A DNA stretch of 41,801 nt from Clostridiaceae bacterium (GCA_009911305.1 QXXC01000033.1:1-41801); one strand, 5' to 3'. Shown: positions 23,788-32,637, numbered from the stretch's first letter. Notes: generated by a model from the letters alone, not told the origin. Made by a program: numbers and translations.

Positions 23788-24890
23788 AACTTAGCAAATA
23801 CCGCCTGCGGAATCGCGCTTAAGGAGGACTGCATGCAGACAGCCCCGATTTTATATGCTTCCATGGGCATACCGTATACGACGCAGCTTTCTCTGTCCTG
23901 TCCGATGGTGTAAGCGCCGTTTTTGCGCATGCGAAGAAGTCCTGCGGCGCCGTCGGCTCCCATGCCGGTGAGGATTACGCCGATAGCCTTATCCTTAACG
24001 AGATTTGCGACCGAATCAAAGAGAACATCCACGGACGGGCAGTGGCCGTTGACCTTGTCCCCGGCGACGCACTGCACCGCATAGCCCATGCCGATGCGCA
24101 CGACGCGCATCTGGAGGCCGCCGGGAGCTAAAAGGGCCAGTCCGGGCTGCACCCGGTCGCCGTTCTTTGCCTCGCGGACTTCCATCTTGCAGAGGCGGTT
24201 TAAGCGCTCCGCATACATGGCGGTAAAGCCTGCGGGCATATGCTGGGTGATGACAACCCCGGGCATATTGGCCGGAAACTGGCGGACAACTTCAAGAATT
24301 GCCTCCGTGCCGCCCGTGGAAGCGCCGATCGCGATGATCTTCTCATTTGCAGCGGGGCTGAACTTGGAGGGAGCCAGCGCCCGTGCTCCGGCAGCGCCCG
24401 CAGCCGCGCTTCCCGGAAGCCCGGAACTGACGCCTCTGCGCGCCGGCGCGCCGGTTCCGGCCGTCGGCTGCGCAGGAAGCGAACCGGAGAGACGGACATG
24501 CGAGGCAGAGGCAACGGTCAGCTTTGCCAGAATCTTCGCTAAAAATGCATCCTTCTGCATATTGCTCTCCGCGTCCGGTTTGCGCACGAAATCGACGGCT
24601 CCGGCGGACAGCGCGTCAAATACTCTTACGTTTAAGGACGAGACGAGGATAACCGGGAGCGGGTAAGTCGGAAGAAATTCCTTCAGGAAATCAATGCCGG
24701 ACATCCCGGGCATCTCAATATCCAGGGTAACTACATCGGGCTTTAAAACCGGTATTTTATTCTTGGCGTCAAAGGCATTAATTGCAAAACCAATGATCTC
24801 AAAGCGGGGATCCCGCGAAATGTTCTGTATCAGCCATGTTCGGAATACAACAGAATCATCAATTACCATTACTTTGATTTTTTTCTGCAT
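23784..24890 (-). CDS. cheB: Chemotaxis protein-glutamate methylesterase CheB
   Basis: A 368-residue response regulator. The receiver domain spans residues 1-125, with phospho-acceptor Asp57 (VVTLDIEMPGMSG), the acidic pair Asp11-Asp12 and Lys in FVRKPD. An Ala/Pro/Gly-rich linker (about 140-185) leads to the methylesterase domain, with catalytic Ser in AIGASTGGTEAI, His in VVITQHMPAGFTAMYAERL and Asp in VILTGMGADGAAGL. It removes methyl groups (and deamidates Gln) on chemoreceptors and opposes CheR for adaptation. It lies downstream of cheR in the operon cheA-cheW-cheR-cheB, separated from it by a strong hairpin. Confidence 0.97.
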   Translation of the reverse strand: MQKKIKVMVIDDSVVFRTWLIQNISRDPRFEIIGFAINAFDAKNKIPVLKPDVVTLDIEMPGMSGIDFLKEFLPTYPLPVILVSSLNVRVFDALSAGAVDFVRKPDAESNMQKDAFLAKILAKLTVASASHVRLSGSLPAQPTAGTGAPARRGVSSGLPGSAAAGAAGARALAPSKFSPAANEKIIAIGASTGGTEAILEVVRQFPANMPGVVITQHMPAGFTAMYAERLNRLCKMEVREAKNGDRVQPGLALLAPGGLQMRVVRIGMGYAVQCVAGDKVNGHCPSVDVLFDSVANLVKDKAIGVILTGMGADGAAGLLRMRKNGAYTIGQDRESCVVYGMPMEAYKIGAVCMQSSLSAIPQAVFAKL

Positions 24891-24922
24891 AGGAAAACCC
24901 TCTTTCTTAATAAGTTACGATT

Positions 24923-24970
24923 CAGCCGTCTGCCCCGTAAACCCGGCGGGGGCTGCGGGGCGGACGGCTG
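24923..24970. other. Strong hairpin between cheR and cheB
   Basis: CAGCCGTC-T-GCCCCG (24923-24937) pairs with CGGGGC-G-GACGGCTG (24956-24970), 14 bp with one mismatch. Neither strand has a T tract after it, so it is not a normal terminator. It may set the cheR:cheB ratio through mRNA processing or stability. Confidence 0.55.
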
Positions 24971-25025
24971 CCGCGCTCTGATGTTTGTATAAATTTCAGC
25001 AGTAAATGGTCGGCGCAGCGACGTA

Positions 25026-25838
25026 TCAGACCTTTTTCTGATAAATGGCAGGCATAATGTAATGATAGGGGCAGTCCGCCTTGTTAAGCCCCTCAGAGTG
25101 TCCGATGAATAAAAATCCGCCCGGAACGGTAGCGTTATAAAAGCGCTTGACAAGAGCGTCCTTGGTGGGCTGGTCAAAATAAATCATTACGTTCCGGCAG
25201 AAAATCAAGTCAAAGGGCCTGCGGAACTGGATGGGCTGCATCAGATTAAAAGTCCGGAAAATAACGTTTTGCCGGATGGAATCCGCCAGCCGGTAGGAGG
25301 TCCCGTCTTTTACAAAATATTTCTGCTTCCAGGCGCCCGGGAGGCGGGAAAGACTGTCCTCCTGATATTTCGGGTTCTGCGCAGTGTTCAGGATCTGCTG
25401 AGAGATATCCGTAGCCAGGATCCTCGTATCCCACGCTCCGGCCTGCGCCCCGAAAAACTCCTTGAGGTACATGGAAATGGTGTACGGCTCCTCGCCGGAG
25501 GAACAGCCGGCGCTCCAGATAGAGAGCGACTTATCCCTCGCATGCTTCTGGGAGAGCATGGGCAGAACCGTATCCCACAGGTATTTAAAATGGTTTTCCT
25601 CGCGCAGGAAATAGGTATAATTCGTGGTCAGTTTGTTCAGCATGGAAGTGACCATATCCTTATCCCTGCCGGAAATCACATCGTCAATGTACTGGGAAAA
25701 GCTGGTATAGCCGCCCGCCTTGAGCGTGTTGGAGAGACGGCTCACAATCAGGGATTTCTTTTTACTTAAGTCAATACCATAATTAGTCTTGATGTACGTA
25801 TATAATCTCTGGAAATCCGCATCACTTAAGGTCAACAT
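25026..25838 (-). CDS. cheR: Chemotaxis protein methyltransferase CheR
   Basis: A 270-residue enzyme that methylates receptor glutamates with S-adenosylmethionine. The N-terminal helical CheR_N domain covers about 1-65 (LYTYIKTNYGIDLSKKKSLI). The SAM domain follows, with LSIWSAGCSSGEEPYTISM as motif I, ILATDISQQIL, and FDLIFCRNVMIYFD as the signature near the end. AGGAGTG precedes ATG 25838. Length is normal. It lies between cheW and cheB in the minus-strand operon. Confidence 0.97.
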   Translation of the reverse strand: MLTLSDADFQRLYTYIKTNYGIDLSKKKSLIVSRLSNTLKAGGYTSFSQYIDDVISGRDKDMVTSMLNKLTTNYTYFLREENHFKYLWDTVLPMLSQKHARDKSLSIWSAGCSSGEEPYTISMYLKEFFGAQAGAWDTRILATDISQQILNTAQNPKYQEDSLSRLPGAWKQKYFVKDGTSYRLADSIRQNVIFRTFNLMQPIQFRRPFDLIFCRNVMIYFDQPTKDALVKRFYNATVPGGFLFIGHSEGLNKADCPYHYIMPAIYQKKV

Positions 25839-25912
25839 AGATCGTCTTCACTCCTATCGTATGAACTTAATATTGCAACGGTTCGCAACCGCCCGGCATT
25901 TACAGCGCAGTA

Positions 25913-25947
25913 CAGCCATTACGGCCCGATCCGGGCTGTAATGGCTG
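25913..25947. other. Strong hairpin between cheW and cheR
   Basis: CAGCCATTAC-G-GCCCG (25913-25928) pairs with CGGGC-T-GTAATGGCTG (25932-25947 region), about 15 bp with one mismatch and a tiny loop. There is no T tract on either side. It is the second such structure in the che operon. Confidence 0.55.
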
Positions 25948-25960
25948 GGATAGGCCGTAT

Positions 25961-26458
25961 TTAATAGCGGCATTCCGCGAGAGCGTGGCAGTCAAAGGAC
26001 ATAAGCACGCTGCCGTCATTTAAAGTTACCATGCCGTCCAGCAGCTTCTGCTGGCGTTTTACAGGAATCGGGCGCACATCCTGCAAGTCGATATCCATAA
26101 CCTGACGGACCGAATCCACAATGATCCCCATGGGAAGGGAATCCACATCAATTACAATGATGCAGCTCTGGCCGGAAGCATCGCCGGAGGAGTCCGCCAT
26201 ATCCGACTGCCCCATACAGATGCGGATATCGACAACAGGGAGTATCTGTCCCCTCAGATTGATGATCCCCTTGATATAGGGGGGAAGCAGGGGCAGATAT
26301 GTGATGGGATAACCGTTGATAATCTCAATCACATAGTTTGTGCTCAAAAACAGCACCAGTCCGGCTGATTCAAATGTGAGGCAGCGCTCCACGGAGGAGG
26401 ACTCTTCCTGAACCTGCCGAGTCTCATTTTCATTCTGATTCATCACTTGTTCTGACAT
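25961..26458 (-). CDS. cheW: Chemotaxis coupling protein CheW
   Basis: A 165-residue scaffold that ties receptors to CheA. The first 25 residues are a polar extension (Asn/Gln/Glu-rich). The CheW beta-barrel follows: CLTFESAGLVLFLSTNYVIEI, then PYIKGIINLRGQILPVVDIR with the conserved glycine-arginine turn, GIIVDSVRQVMDI and MVTLNDGSVLMSFD. It ends AECRY. RBS GGAGGA lies before ATG 26458. It is 15 bp from cheA, so co-transcribed. Confidence 0.96.
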   Translation of the reverse strand: MSEQVMNQNENETRQVQEESSSVERCLTFESAGLVLFLSTNYVIEIINGYPITYLPLLPPYIKGIINLRGQILPVVDIRICMGQSDMADSSGDASGQSCIIVIDVDSLPMGIIVDSVRQVMDIDLQDVRPIPVKRQQKLLDGMVTLNDGSVLMSFDCHALAECRY

Positions 26459-26473
26459 GATTCATTCCTCCAT

Positions 26474-28570
26474 TTATACGTTTTCAATCGCTGCGGTATG
26501 CAGGCTAAGCACATCAAGAATAATACTGATATTTCCGTCGCCCAGGATCGTACATCCGGAAATGCCGTAATTCTTTAAATTAAAGGGATTTAAGAATACG
26601 GGGAGCGGCTTTACAACCACCTGCTGCTCGCCGATTAAGTCATCCACAAACAGGCAGTAGGAGCGGTCGCTGGCTTCTACCCACATCACAATGCCTTCCT
26701 CCATGGACAGAACCTCCGTATCAAGGTGGTAGAACTCATGGAGACGGATGATGGGATAGAAGTTGTCAAGGCATTCCATCATCTCATTTCCGTTCTCATC
26801 GCGGATAATCTGCTCCGGAGTCACCTTAAAGGACTGGCGGATATTCGCGATGGGGATAGTAAAGATAGAGCTGCCCACCGTTACCTTCATGCCGTCCACA
26901 ATCGCCAGGGTCAGGGGGATTTTTAAGGTCATCGTCGTGCCGACTCCCACCTCGCTGGTGATGGACACCATGCCGCCGATGGATTCCACGTTCCTCTTTA
27001 CCACGTCCATGCCCACGCCGCGGCCGGAATATTCCGTAACGGCCTGGTTCGTGGAAAAGCCGGGAAGCATGATGAGCGAGAGGGCTTCCTTCTGAGTATA
27101 TTCGCTCTCCGGCTTTACGAGAAGCCCCTTATCGCGCGCTTTTGCCAGCAGCTTGTCGGGATCCATGCCATAGCCGTCGTCGGATATGGAAATAATAACC
27201 TCGCTGCTCGTATGGGAGGCCGAGAGAATCAGCTCGCCCTGCGGATCCTTGCCCGCGTCGATACGCTCCTGGGCCGTCTCCTCAATGCCGTGATCCATAC
27301 TGTTGCGGACAAGATGCATGATCGGATCCTGAATGCTGTCCACGATGTTCTTATCCACCTCGGTGTCCTCTCCGATGATCGTGAGGCGCACGTCCTTATT
27401 CAGGCTCTGCTTCATATCGCGCACGATGCGGTTCATCTTCTGGAACACGCCGGAGATGGGAACCATCCGGAGCGACATGGCGATATCCTGCAGATCGTCG
27501 GTCAGCTTGCGCAACTGACGGCCTGACTTCATAAAATTATCATAGCTGTCTCTCGGGAGAAGCTGAAGCTCCGGAGAGGCTGTTACCATCGATTCTGTAA
27601 TTACAATCTCACCCACAATCGCCATAAGCGCGTCCAGCTTTGACAGATTGACGCTGATCAGGCTCTGCTTGACAGGCGCGCCCGTCTTTACCTGAGCGGC
27701 GGGCTTTGCCTGAGCTGCGCCCGTCACGGGAGCGGGCGCGGCCGGAACCGCGGGACCTGCAGCCGGGGCGGGTACGACGGCGGGAGCTTCCTTCGGGGGC
27801 TCGGGAACTTCCGGAGTCACAATCTCGTAGGAGCTGATATGGTTCTGTGATTTCAGGATATCCACAGCCTGAGAGGCGGCGTCCTGGGAGTCAAAGGCAA
27901 AGAAGAAGCCGTTTTCAATGATCTCCTGGGAGGCAGCGCTGTTGCTCTCCATGTCCTGGGGATAATAGCGGAAGTCGATGCCGCATTCCCTGACGGCGTT
28001 GGCTACCATATAGGCGCGCAGATTTTCCATGCCCACGCCGCTGTCAAGGAACACGTGCAGGAAACACTCTGCGCCGGGATCGTCTGGAAGGGACACATCC
28101 CTGGAAACGGAATCGGCAGCGGGAACATCGTTCCCGGCCGTTTCATCCTGCCCGGAATCACCGCTGATCTTTTTAAGGAAGATATTGATATCGTTTGCAA
28201 AATCATCAATGTTCTCAATCAAAGGCTCGCCATTCTCAATCTTGGAGATCTCCCCGCGCAGATAGTCCTCGGAACGGAACATCAGGTTAAACAGTTCTTT
28301 TTTATGCTCCTGGCTCAGGGAATCGATCCCCGTATCACGTATGTAAAAGAAGAGATCTTCAATGTGATGCGTGACTGTTGCAAGGGCGCCGAACTCCATC
28401 ATGGCGGAGGACCCCTTGATCGTGTGCATGATGCGGAAAATTTCGTTTACATCATCAGATGAAAAGTCCCCGGCCTTTTCATCCGCAACCAGCATCTCGT
28501 CGAGCCGGTCCAGAAGAGAATTCGTTTCATACAGATACGTATCCAGCATGCTTTCCATACCATTATCCAT
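26474..28570 (-). CDS. cheA: Chemotaxis histidine kinase CheA
   Basis: A 698-residue sensor kinase. Domains in order: P1 Hpt with phospho-site His49 (FRIMHTIKGSSAMM); a P2-like CheY/CheB-docking region at about 165-250; a Pro/Ala linker (about 255-300); P3 dimerisation; the P4 kinase core with N box HLVRNSMDHGIE, ISDDGYGMDPDKL (G1) and GFSTN...YSGRGVGMDVV (F/G2); and P5, a CheW-like domain to the end. It phosphorylates CheY and CheB in response to receptors. AAAGGCGGTG precedes ATG 28570, and a GTCGATAT box lies just upstream. First gene of the operon. Confidence 0.97.
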   Translation of the reverse strand: MDNGMESMLDTYLYETNSLLDRLDEMLVADEKAGDFSSDDVNEIFRIMHTIKGSSAMMEFGALATVTHHIEDLFFYIRDTGIDSLSQEHKKELFNLMFRSEDYLRGEISKIENGEPLIENIDDFANDINIFLKKISGDSGQDETAGNDVPAADSVSRDVSLPDDPGAECFLHVFLDSGVGMENLRAYMVANAVRECGIDFRYYPQDMESNSAASQEIIENGFFFAFDSQDAASQAVDILKSQNHISSYEIVTPEVPEPPKEAPAVVPAPAAGPAVPAAPAPVTGAAQAKPAAQVKTGAPVKQSLISVNLSKLDALMAIVGEIVITESMVTASPELQLLPRDSYDNFMKSGRQLRKLTDDLQDIAMSLRMVPISGVFQKMNRIVRDMKQSLNKDVRLTIIGEDTEVDKNIVDSIQDPIMHLVRNSMDHGIEETAQERIDAGKDPQGELILSASHTSSEVIISISDDGYGMDPDKLLAKARDKGLLVKPESEYTQKEALSLIMLPGFSTNQAVTEYSGRGVGMDVVKRNVESIGGMVSITSEVGVGTTMTLKIPLTLAIVDGMKVTVGSSIFTIPIANIRQSFKVTPEQIIRDENGNEMMECLDNFYPIIRLHEFYHLDTEVLSMEEGIVMWVEASDRSYCLFVDDLIGEQQVVVKPLPVFLNPFNLKNYGISGCTILGDGNISIILDVLSLHTAAIENV

Positions 28571-28618
28571 TATATTAGCACCGCCTTTTTAAAGTTTTCA
28601 TTACAATCCTGTATCTGT

Positions 28619-28626
28619 ATATCGAC
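28619..28626 (-). promoter_or_regulatory. Sigma-28-like -10 box for the che operon
   Basis: GTCGATAT on the minus strand, about 50 nt before the cheA ATG. No clear -35 at the expected distance; the region is A/T-rich. Confidence 0.4.
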
Positions 28627-28737
28627 AAAAAAAAGAAAAATATAAGAGTTCTTTTTTTGTTTGAGGCTTAAAAAAGCATGTTTTCAAAAAAAATCCTGAA
28701 AAAATGTTTTAAAAGACTTACAATCCGGAATACATTT

Positions 28738-28745
28738 GTCGATAT
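28738..28745 (+). promoter_or_regulatory. Sigma-28-like -10 box for yjfB and the chemoreceptor
   Basis: GTCGATAT, identical to the box facing the other way at 28619-28626. A weak TTAC lies 16 bp upstream. The pair makes the 268-bp gap between cheA and yjfB a divergent motility promoter region. Confidence 0.4.
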
Positions 28746-28838
28746 ATATAAAAACAATGGGCCTCTGTACGCTGAGAAAGCAGCTTGTTTTTGAACGGAG
28801 GGGCGCACGGCAAAACTATAAAGACAGGAGGACAGAGA

Positions 28839-29018
28839 ATGGATGTTATGAGTATCGCTTCCCTGGGCATGGCTATGAGCACGTCGCGGATGATGGTTGA
28901 TGTAAACATGGCGCTGATGGCCAAGACGCAGGATCTGGCTGAGATACAGGGGCAGGAAATAATGGACATGATTGAAATGGCAGCGCCCAGCTTTCACGCA
29001 TTAGATGTATACGCATAG
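28839..29018 (+). CDS. yjfB: YjfB-family putative motility peptide
   Basis: A 59-residue protein: MDVMSIASLGMAMSTSRMMV, then VNMALMAKTQDLAEIQGQEI and a short C-terminus. This matches the small YjfB family (putative motility protein), with a Met/Ser-rich amphipathic start and a second helix. Strong RBS ACAGGAGG lies before ATG 28839. It has no membrane segment or catalytic motif; the molecular role is unknown. It is followed after 46 bp by a chemoreceptor in the same direction and preceded by a sigma-28-like box, which fits late motility expression. Confidence 0.75.
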   Translation: MDVMSIASLGMAMSTSRMMVDVNMALMAKTQDLAEIQGQEIMDMIEMAAPSFHALDVYA

Positions 29019-29064
29019 CAGACGGGGGTCTGGTAAAACGAAATTTTGAAAGAGGATGGGAACG

Positions 29065-30891
29065 ATGAAAAATCTGAATATGAGAAAAAAGATTACGGTC
29101 AGCCTGGGCGTCGTAATCCTGTGTTTTCTGATTGCCCTGATATTTACGATGTCAGGTATGAGCAACATTGCGAATAAGTATACCACATTCTACTCTTTAC
29201 GGCATGAGGCTACCATGCGCGCCCGTAATATGCGCGTCCAGCTCCAGTCGGCGGTAAAGAATGTTACGCTGGCCACCGTCGAACCCGATACGGGCGCCAC
29301 GAATGACCTTCTTAATGAAGCGCAGGCAAATCTGGATGCGATCAACAGCGAGATGAGCTGGTTCCAGAGCAATTTTGACGGCGACATCAGCCTCCTGAAC
29401 AGCTTCAGGACCAAGCTGGAGGAGGCAGGCTCTTACAGACAGCAGATCACCGAGCTGTGCAAGGAGAACACGGTATTGTCAAATACCGAGGCGCAGGAGC
29501 TTTTGATTGATAAGTATAACCCGCTCGCCGTGGAGGCCGGTGATATCGTGCTCCAGTTCACAAACCAGCAGAACGAAATTGCGGACACCAATTATAATGC
29601 GGCCATGACAAGCCGGAAGATTCAGATGGCGGTTGCGTTTGTGCTGTGCATCATGGCGATCGTGTTTGCGGTTATCATGGCGCTGACGCTGATTCGTTCC
29701 GTTGTCGGCCCGGTACGGGAGCTCGAAGACGTGATGAAGCGGATGGAGAGCGGCGAGCTCAAGCTTGATGTCAAGTATCAGGCTACGGATGAGATGGGCC
29801 GCCTGGCTGACAGCCTGCGCGCCGTGCTTCAGTTCCTGCAGGATGTTATCAGCGATGTGGATTATATGCTGACCGGCCTTGGCGACGGCGACTTTACGGT
29901 TGCGAGCAAGATGGGCGATAAGTACCGGGGCGAGTATAAATCCCTTCTCTTATGTATGAACAAGCTTCGTGAGAACCTGAAGAGCACTATGTCCCAGATT
30001 AACCAGTCCGCGGATCAGGTATCCTCCGGCGCGGATCAGGTATCCTCCGGCGCGCAGGCTCTTTCGCAGGGCGCTACGGAGCAGGCTTCCTCTGTTGAGG
30101 AGCTGGCGGCTACGATTAACGAGATTTCCAGCAATATCGGAAATAATGCAGAGAATGCGCATTCTGCGAGCACCCAGTCTGATCAGGTAAGAGATCAGGC
30201 CGGCGAGAGCAGCAGGCGCATGCAGGAGATGCTGTCCGCCATGTCGGATATCAGCAACACCTCCGGTGAGATTGGCAAGATTGTAAAATCTATTGAGGAT
30301 ATCGCATTCCAGACAAACATTCTGGCTCTGAACGCAGCGGTAGAGGCTGCGAGGGCGGGCGCGGCGGGCAAAGGCTTTGCAGTTGTTGCCGACGAGGTGC
30401 GCAACCTGGCAGGCAAGTCCGCGGATGCTTCAAAGAATACCTCCACGCTGATTGAGAATACGCTTCAGGCAGTGGAGAGAGGAACCAGGATCGCGAACGA
30501 GACGGCAGAGGCTCTGGGCCAGGTCGTATCCGGAGTGGCTGAGGTCGCATCAACGATTGAGAATATTTCGTCTGCCAGCAAGGAACAGGCGGATGCAGTT
30601 AAGCAGGTAACGCTTGGCATCGATCAGATCTCCAGCGTGGTACAGACGAACTCCGCAACTGCCGAGCAGAGCGCGGCAGCCAGCGAGGAGCTGTCCGGCC
30701 AGGCGCAGATCTTAAAGAATCTGGTCAGCCAGTTCAAGATCGGAGACGGCGGCATGTCTTCGGGTATGTCAAGCTTTGCATCCGCGCCATCTCCATCTCC
30801 CGCGCCGGCGTCGGCTCCGATGGTGGATTTAGCCGCTGAAAGTACGTACAGTGCTCCCTCTTATGCATCAGCAGGCGGAGACAAGTATTAA
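29065..30891 (+). CDS. Methyl-accepting chemotaxis protein
   Basis: A 608-residue receptor. A short basic start and TM1 (about 10-33, [18 protein letters not shown]) are followed by an extracellular four-helix sensor of about 150 residues, TM2 (about 190-213, [18 protein letters not shown]), a HAMP domain and a second HAMP-like segment. The long cytoplasmic coiled coil carries the signalling tip [21 protein letters not shown], which is near-invariant in MCPs. The C-terminus is a Pro/Ser/Ala tail with no NWETF-type tether. I start at ATG 29065, 9 nt after AGAGG; ATG 29056 is too close to it. The ligand cannot be predicted. It is followed by a terminator. Confidence 0.95.
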   Translation: MKNLNMRKKITVSLGVVILCFLIALIFTMSGMSNIANKYTTFYSLRHEATMRARNMRVQLQSAVKNVTLATVEPDTGATNDLLNEAQANLDAINSEMSWFQSNFDGDISLLNSFRTKLEEAGSYRQQITELCKENTVLSNTEAQELLIDKYNPLAVEAGDIVLQFTNQQNEIADTNYNAAMTSRKIQMAVAFVLCIMAIVFAVIMALTLIRSVVGPVRELEDVMKRMESGELKLDVKYQATDEMGRLADSLRAVLQFLQDVISDVDYMLTGLGDGDFTVASKMGDKYRGEYKSLLLCMNKLRENLKSTMSQINQSADQVSSGADQVSSGAQALSQGATEQASSVEELAATINEISSNIGNNAENAHSASTQSDQVRDQAGESSRRMQEMLSAMSDISNTSGEIGKIVKSIEDIAFQTNILALNAAVEAARAGAAGKGFAVVADEVRNLAGKSADASKNTSTLIENTLQAVERGTRIANETAEALGQVVSGVAEVASTIENISSASKEQADAVKQVTLGIDQISSVVQTNSATAEQSAAASEELSGQAQILKNLVSQFKIGDGGMSSGMSSFASAPSPSPAPASAPMVDLAAESTYSAPSYASAGGDKY

Positions 30892-30915
30892 TATCACATA
30901 TGAAACCGATATCTG

Positions 30916-30945
30916 AAAGAGAGCCTGTTATGCAGGCTCTCTTTT
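30916..30945 (+). terminator. Rho-independent terminator of the chemoreceptor gene
   Basis: AAAGAGAGCCTG pairs with CAGGCTCTCTTTT around a 5-nt loop, ending in TTTT. A second perfect 10-bp inverted repeat, CATGCAGCTC / GAGCTGCATG (30946-30973), follows at once. Confidence 0.8.
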
Positions 30946-31025
30946 CATGCAGCTCTGTCGAATGAGCTGCATGAACTGACATACGTCTGAGAATCCTTAT
31001 TTTGCATAAAATGTAAAGGAATGCT

Positions 31026-31051
31026 TATGTTCTGTGGGAAAACGCCGAAAT
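31026..31051 (+). promoter_or_regulatory. Possible sigma-28-like promoter of the next gene
   Basis: TATG (31026-31029), 14-bp spacer, GCCGAAAT (31044-31051). Same spacing as at both flagellins but with mismatches in both boxes. Confidence 0.35.
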
Positions 31052-31134
31052 TCTTAATAGGTGAGGCGTGTAGCGTCGGCGCGGTTTGTCCGGCTGACGC
31101 AACGCGCGCCTTGGGATATGAAAGGAGGATTTGA

Positions 31135-31749
31135 ATGTCAGCGATCAATCTTATCAATTCAGGCAGCTACGGAGTGGCAGGCGGATATTCGTCTGTGGAT
31201 ACTGTGAAAGCGGCTGCAGAGGAGAAAAAGACAGAGGGAAAGGCAGAGAGCACTTCTACCGCGAAGACCCCTGATGTTGATACTTATGAGCCGACTCAGA
31301 AGCGTCTGAGCTCGACTCAGCTTAAGCAGATCCAGGATCAGCAGATGGCGTCCTTTACAAGGATGTTGGACGGCATGCTGACCAGCCAGGCTAAGAAGGC
31401 AAAATTAGCGTCGAATGGACTCAGCGCTGATCTGTTTTCCGATTTAACCGTAACGCCGGAGCAGAAGCTGGCCGCTCAGCAGGCAATCTCTGAGGACGGC
31501 GAGTGGGGCGTAAACGCAGTGGCAACCCGTATCGTGGATATGTGCGTATCCTTGTCAGGCGGAGATTCTTCAAAGCTTTCCGAGATGCGCGCCGCTGTGG
31601 AGAAAGGCTTCCAGCAGGCCGGGGCGCAGTGGGGAACCAGCCTTCCGTCTATCTGCCAGGACACCCATGAGGAGATCAACAAACGCTTTGATTACTGGGA
31701 GCAGAACGGATCCATGGACGGATACGTTTATGCGGCGGCAAGCAAATAA
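31135..31749 (+). CDS. Unrecognised protein, possibly motility-linked
   Basis: A 204-residue protein I do not recognise. The first 60 residues are low-complexity and polar (Ala/Glu/Lys/Ser/Thr), like a flexible export or linker segment. Residues about 60-200 are helical, with LTVTPEQKLAAQQAISEDGEWGVNA as the most distinctive stretch and a later SICQDTHEEINKRFDYWEQNG. There is no signal peptide or membrane helix. RBS AAAGGAGG precedes ATG 31135. The weak sigma-28-like promoter, the neighbouring chemoreceptor and the flagellin-like plain N-terminus (SAINLINSGSYG) suggest a flagellum-associated or exported protein. A terminator follows at 31802. Confidence 0.75.
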   Translation: MSAINLINSGSYGVAGGYSSVDTVKAAAEEKKTEGKAESTSTAKTPDVDTYEPTQKRLSSTQLKQIQDQQMASFTRMLDGMLTSQAKKAKLASNGLSADLFSDLTVTPEQKLAAQQAISEDGEWGVNAVATRIVDMCVSLSGGDSSKLSEMRAAVEKGFQQAGAQWGTSLPSICQDTHEEINKRFDYWEQNGSMDGYVYAAASK

Positions 31750-31801
31750 GCTTACAATCGAATATGGGACGCGCCGTGAGGGCGCAAATGAAGAAGCGCA
31801 G

Positions 31802-31834
31802 CGAGCAGGGAACAATCTTCCCTGCTCGATTTTC
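31802..31834 (+). terminator. Rho-independent terminator after the 204-residue protein
   Basis: CGAGCAGGGAA (31802-31812) pairs perfectly with TTCCCTGCTCG (31818-31828), then ATTTTC. Confidence 0.8.
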
Positions 31835-31962
31835 GATCACACAATTCTCAATGTTATTTACGGAAAAAATCCCGGCTGCGGTTCATTGTGAGAGAGCCGC
31901 AATACTTCTGTATGAACCGCAGTTAATTGCTATATAAATTCTGAGTAAAAGAGCAAAAGACC

Positions 31963-31991
31963 TTGACAAAATACAAAGAAATGTATATAAA
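31963..31991 (+). promoter_or_regulatory. SigA-type promoter of hup
   Basis: TTGACA (31963-31968), 17-bp spacer, TATAAA (31986-31991). A near-consensus strong promoter about 70 nt before the HU start, as expected for an abundant protein. Confidence 0.85.
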
Positions 31992-32063
31992 TGTAAGGTA
32001 AGATTGCGAGCATGCAGACAAGACGAAAGATTTAGGTGAAAAGATTATAGGAGGAATATCGTA

Positions 32064-32339
32064 ATGAATAGGACAGAATTAATCGCAGCCGTGGCAGAAA
32101 AAGCAGAGCTCTCTAAGAAGGATGCGGAGAAGGCAATCAAGGCTTTTACGGAGGCTGTTTCTGAGGAATTAGCAAATGGCGGTAAGATTCAGTTGGTTGG
32201 CTTCGGCACATTTGAGGTAGCGGAGCGGGCAGCCAGAGAGGGCAGGAACCCGAAGACCGGCGAGACGATGCCGATCGCTGCCTCCAAGTCGCCGAAATTC
32301 AAACCGGGCAAAGCGTTAAAGGATATGATAAACGAATAA
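32064..32339 (+). CDS. hup: HU-family DNA-binding protein
   Basis: A 91-residue histone-like protein that bends and compacts DNA as a dimer. It shows the full HU layout: N-terminal helices (MNRTELIAAVAEKAELSKKD), the signature GFGTFEVAERAAREGRNPKTG forming the DNA-binding arm, and the closing FKPGKALKDMIN. RBS AGGAGG-like lies before ATG 32064. Its stop shares one base with the next start (TAATG), so the two are coupled. It opens the conserved hup-rqcP-yabP-yabQ-divIC block of Clostridia and Bacilli. Confidence 0.97.
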   Translation: MNRTELIAAVAEKAELSKKDAEKAIKAFTEAVSEELANGGKIQLVGFGTFEVAERAAREGRNPKTGETMPIAASKSPKFKPGKALKDMINE

Positions 32340-32578
32340 TGAGATTAGATAAATTTTTAAAGGTTTCGCGCCTGATTAAGCGCAGGACCGTGGCGAATGA
32401 AGCGTGCGATGCCGGCCGCGTCCTGGTCAACGGAAAGCCGGCCAAGGCCTCTCTCGCCGTCAGGGAAGGGGATGTCCTGGAGATTCGGTTTGGGGCAAGG
32501 ACAGTGAAAGCCGAGATCCTTGATGTGGCTGAGACTGTGAAAAAGGATGAGGCAAAGGAGCTTTACCGCTATTTGTAG
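32339..32578 (+). CDS. rqcP: S4-domain RNA-binding protein RqcP (YabO)
   Basis: A 79-residue S4-fold protein: MRLDKFLKVSRLIKRRTVANE, then DAGRVLVNGKPAKASLAVREGD. RqcP/YabO binds the 50S subunit at stalled ribosomes and helps RqcH add alanine tails in ribosome-associated quality control. Size and position right after hup match the family across Firmicutes. The start overlaps the hup stop by one base. A hairpin with T tract follows, before yabP. Confidence 0.92.
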   Translation: MRLDKFLKVSRLIKRRTVANEACDAGRVLVNGKPAKASLAVREGDVLEIRFGARTVKAEILDVAETVKKDEAKELYRYL

Positions 32579-32637
32579 GCTGCTGTCCGTGTAACTTTAC
32601 AGGATCCATGGCGTCTGATTATTCATAAAGCGAACCG

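Larger units (their letters stand above)
31750..32063 (+). other. 314-bp gap with terminator, inverted repeat and hup promoter
   Basis: No gene is seen. From left to right it holds a terminator (31802-31834), an 11-bp inverted repeat CTGCGGTTCAT / ATGAACCGCAG (31876-31922), the hup promoter (31963-31991) and an AGGAGG-like ribosome site before 32064. Confidence 0.7.

Noticed and set aside
30010..30051. Perfect 21-bp tandem repeat in the chemoreceptor gene (ADQVSSG twice)
   Set aside because: The heptad pattern is normal for the MCP coiled coil and the flanking sequence aligns well with typical receptors, so this is not a fresh insertion.
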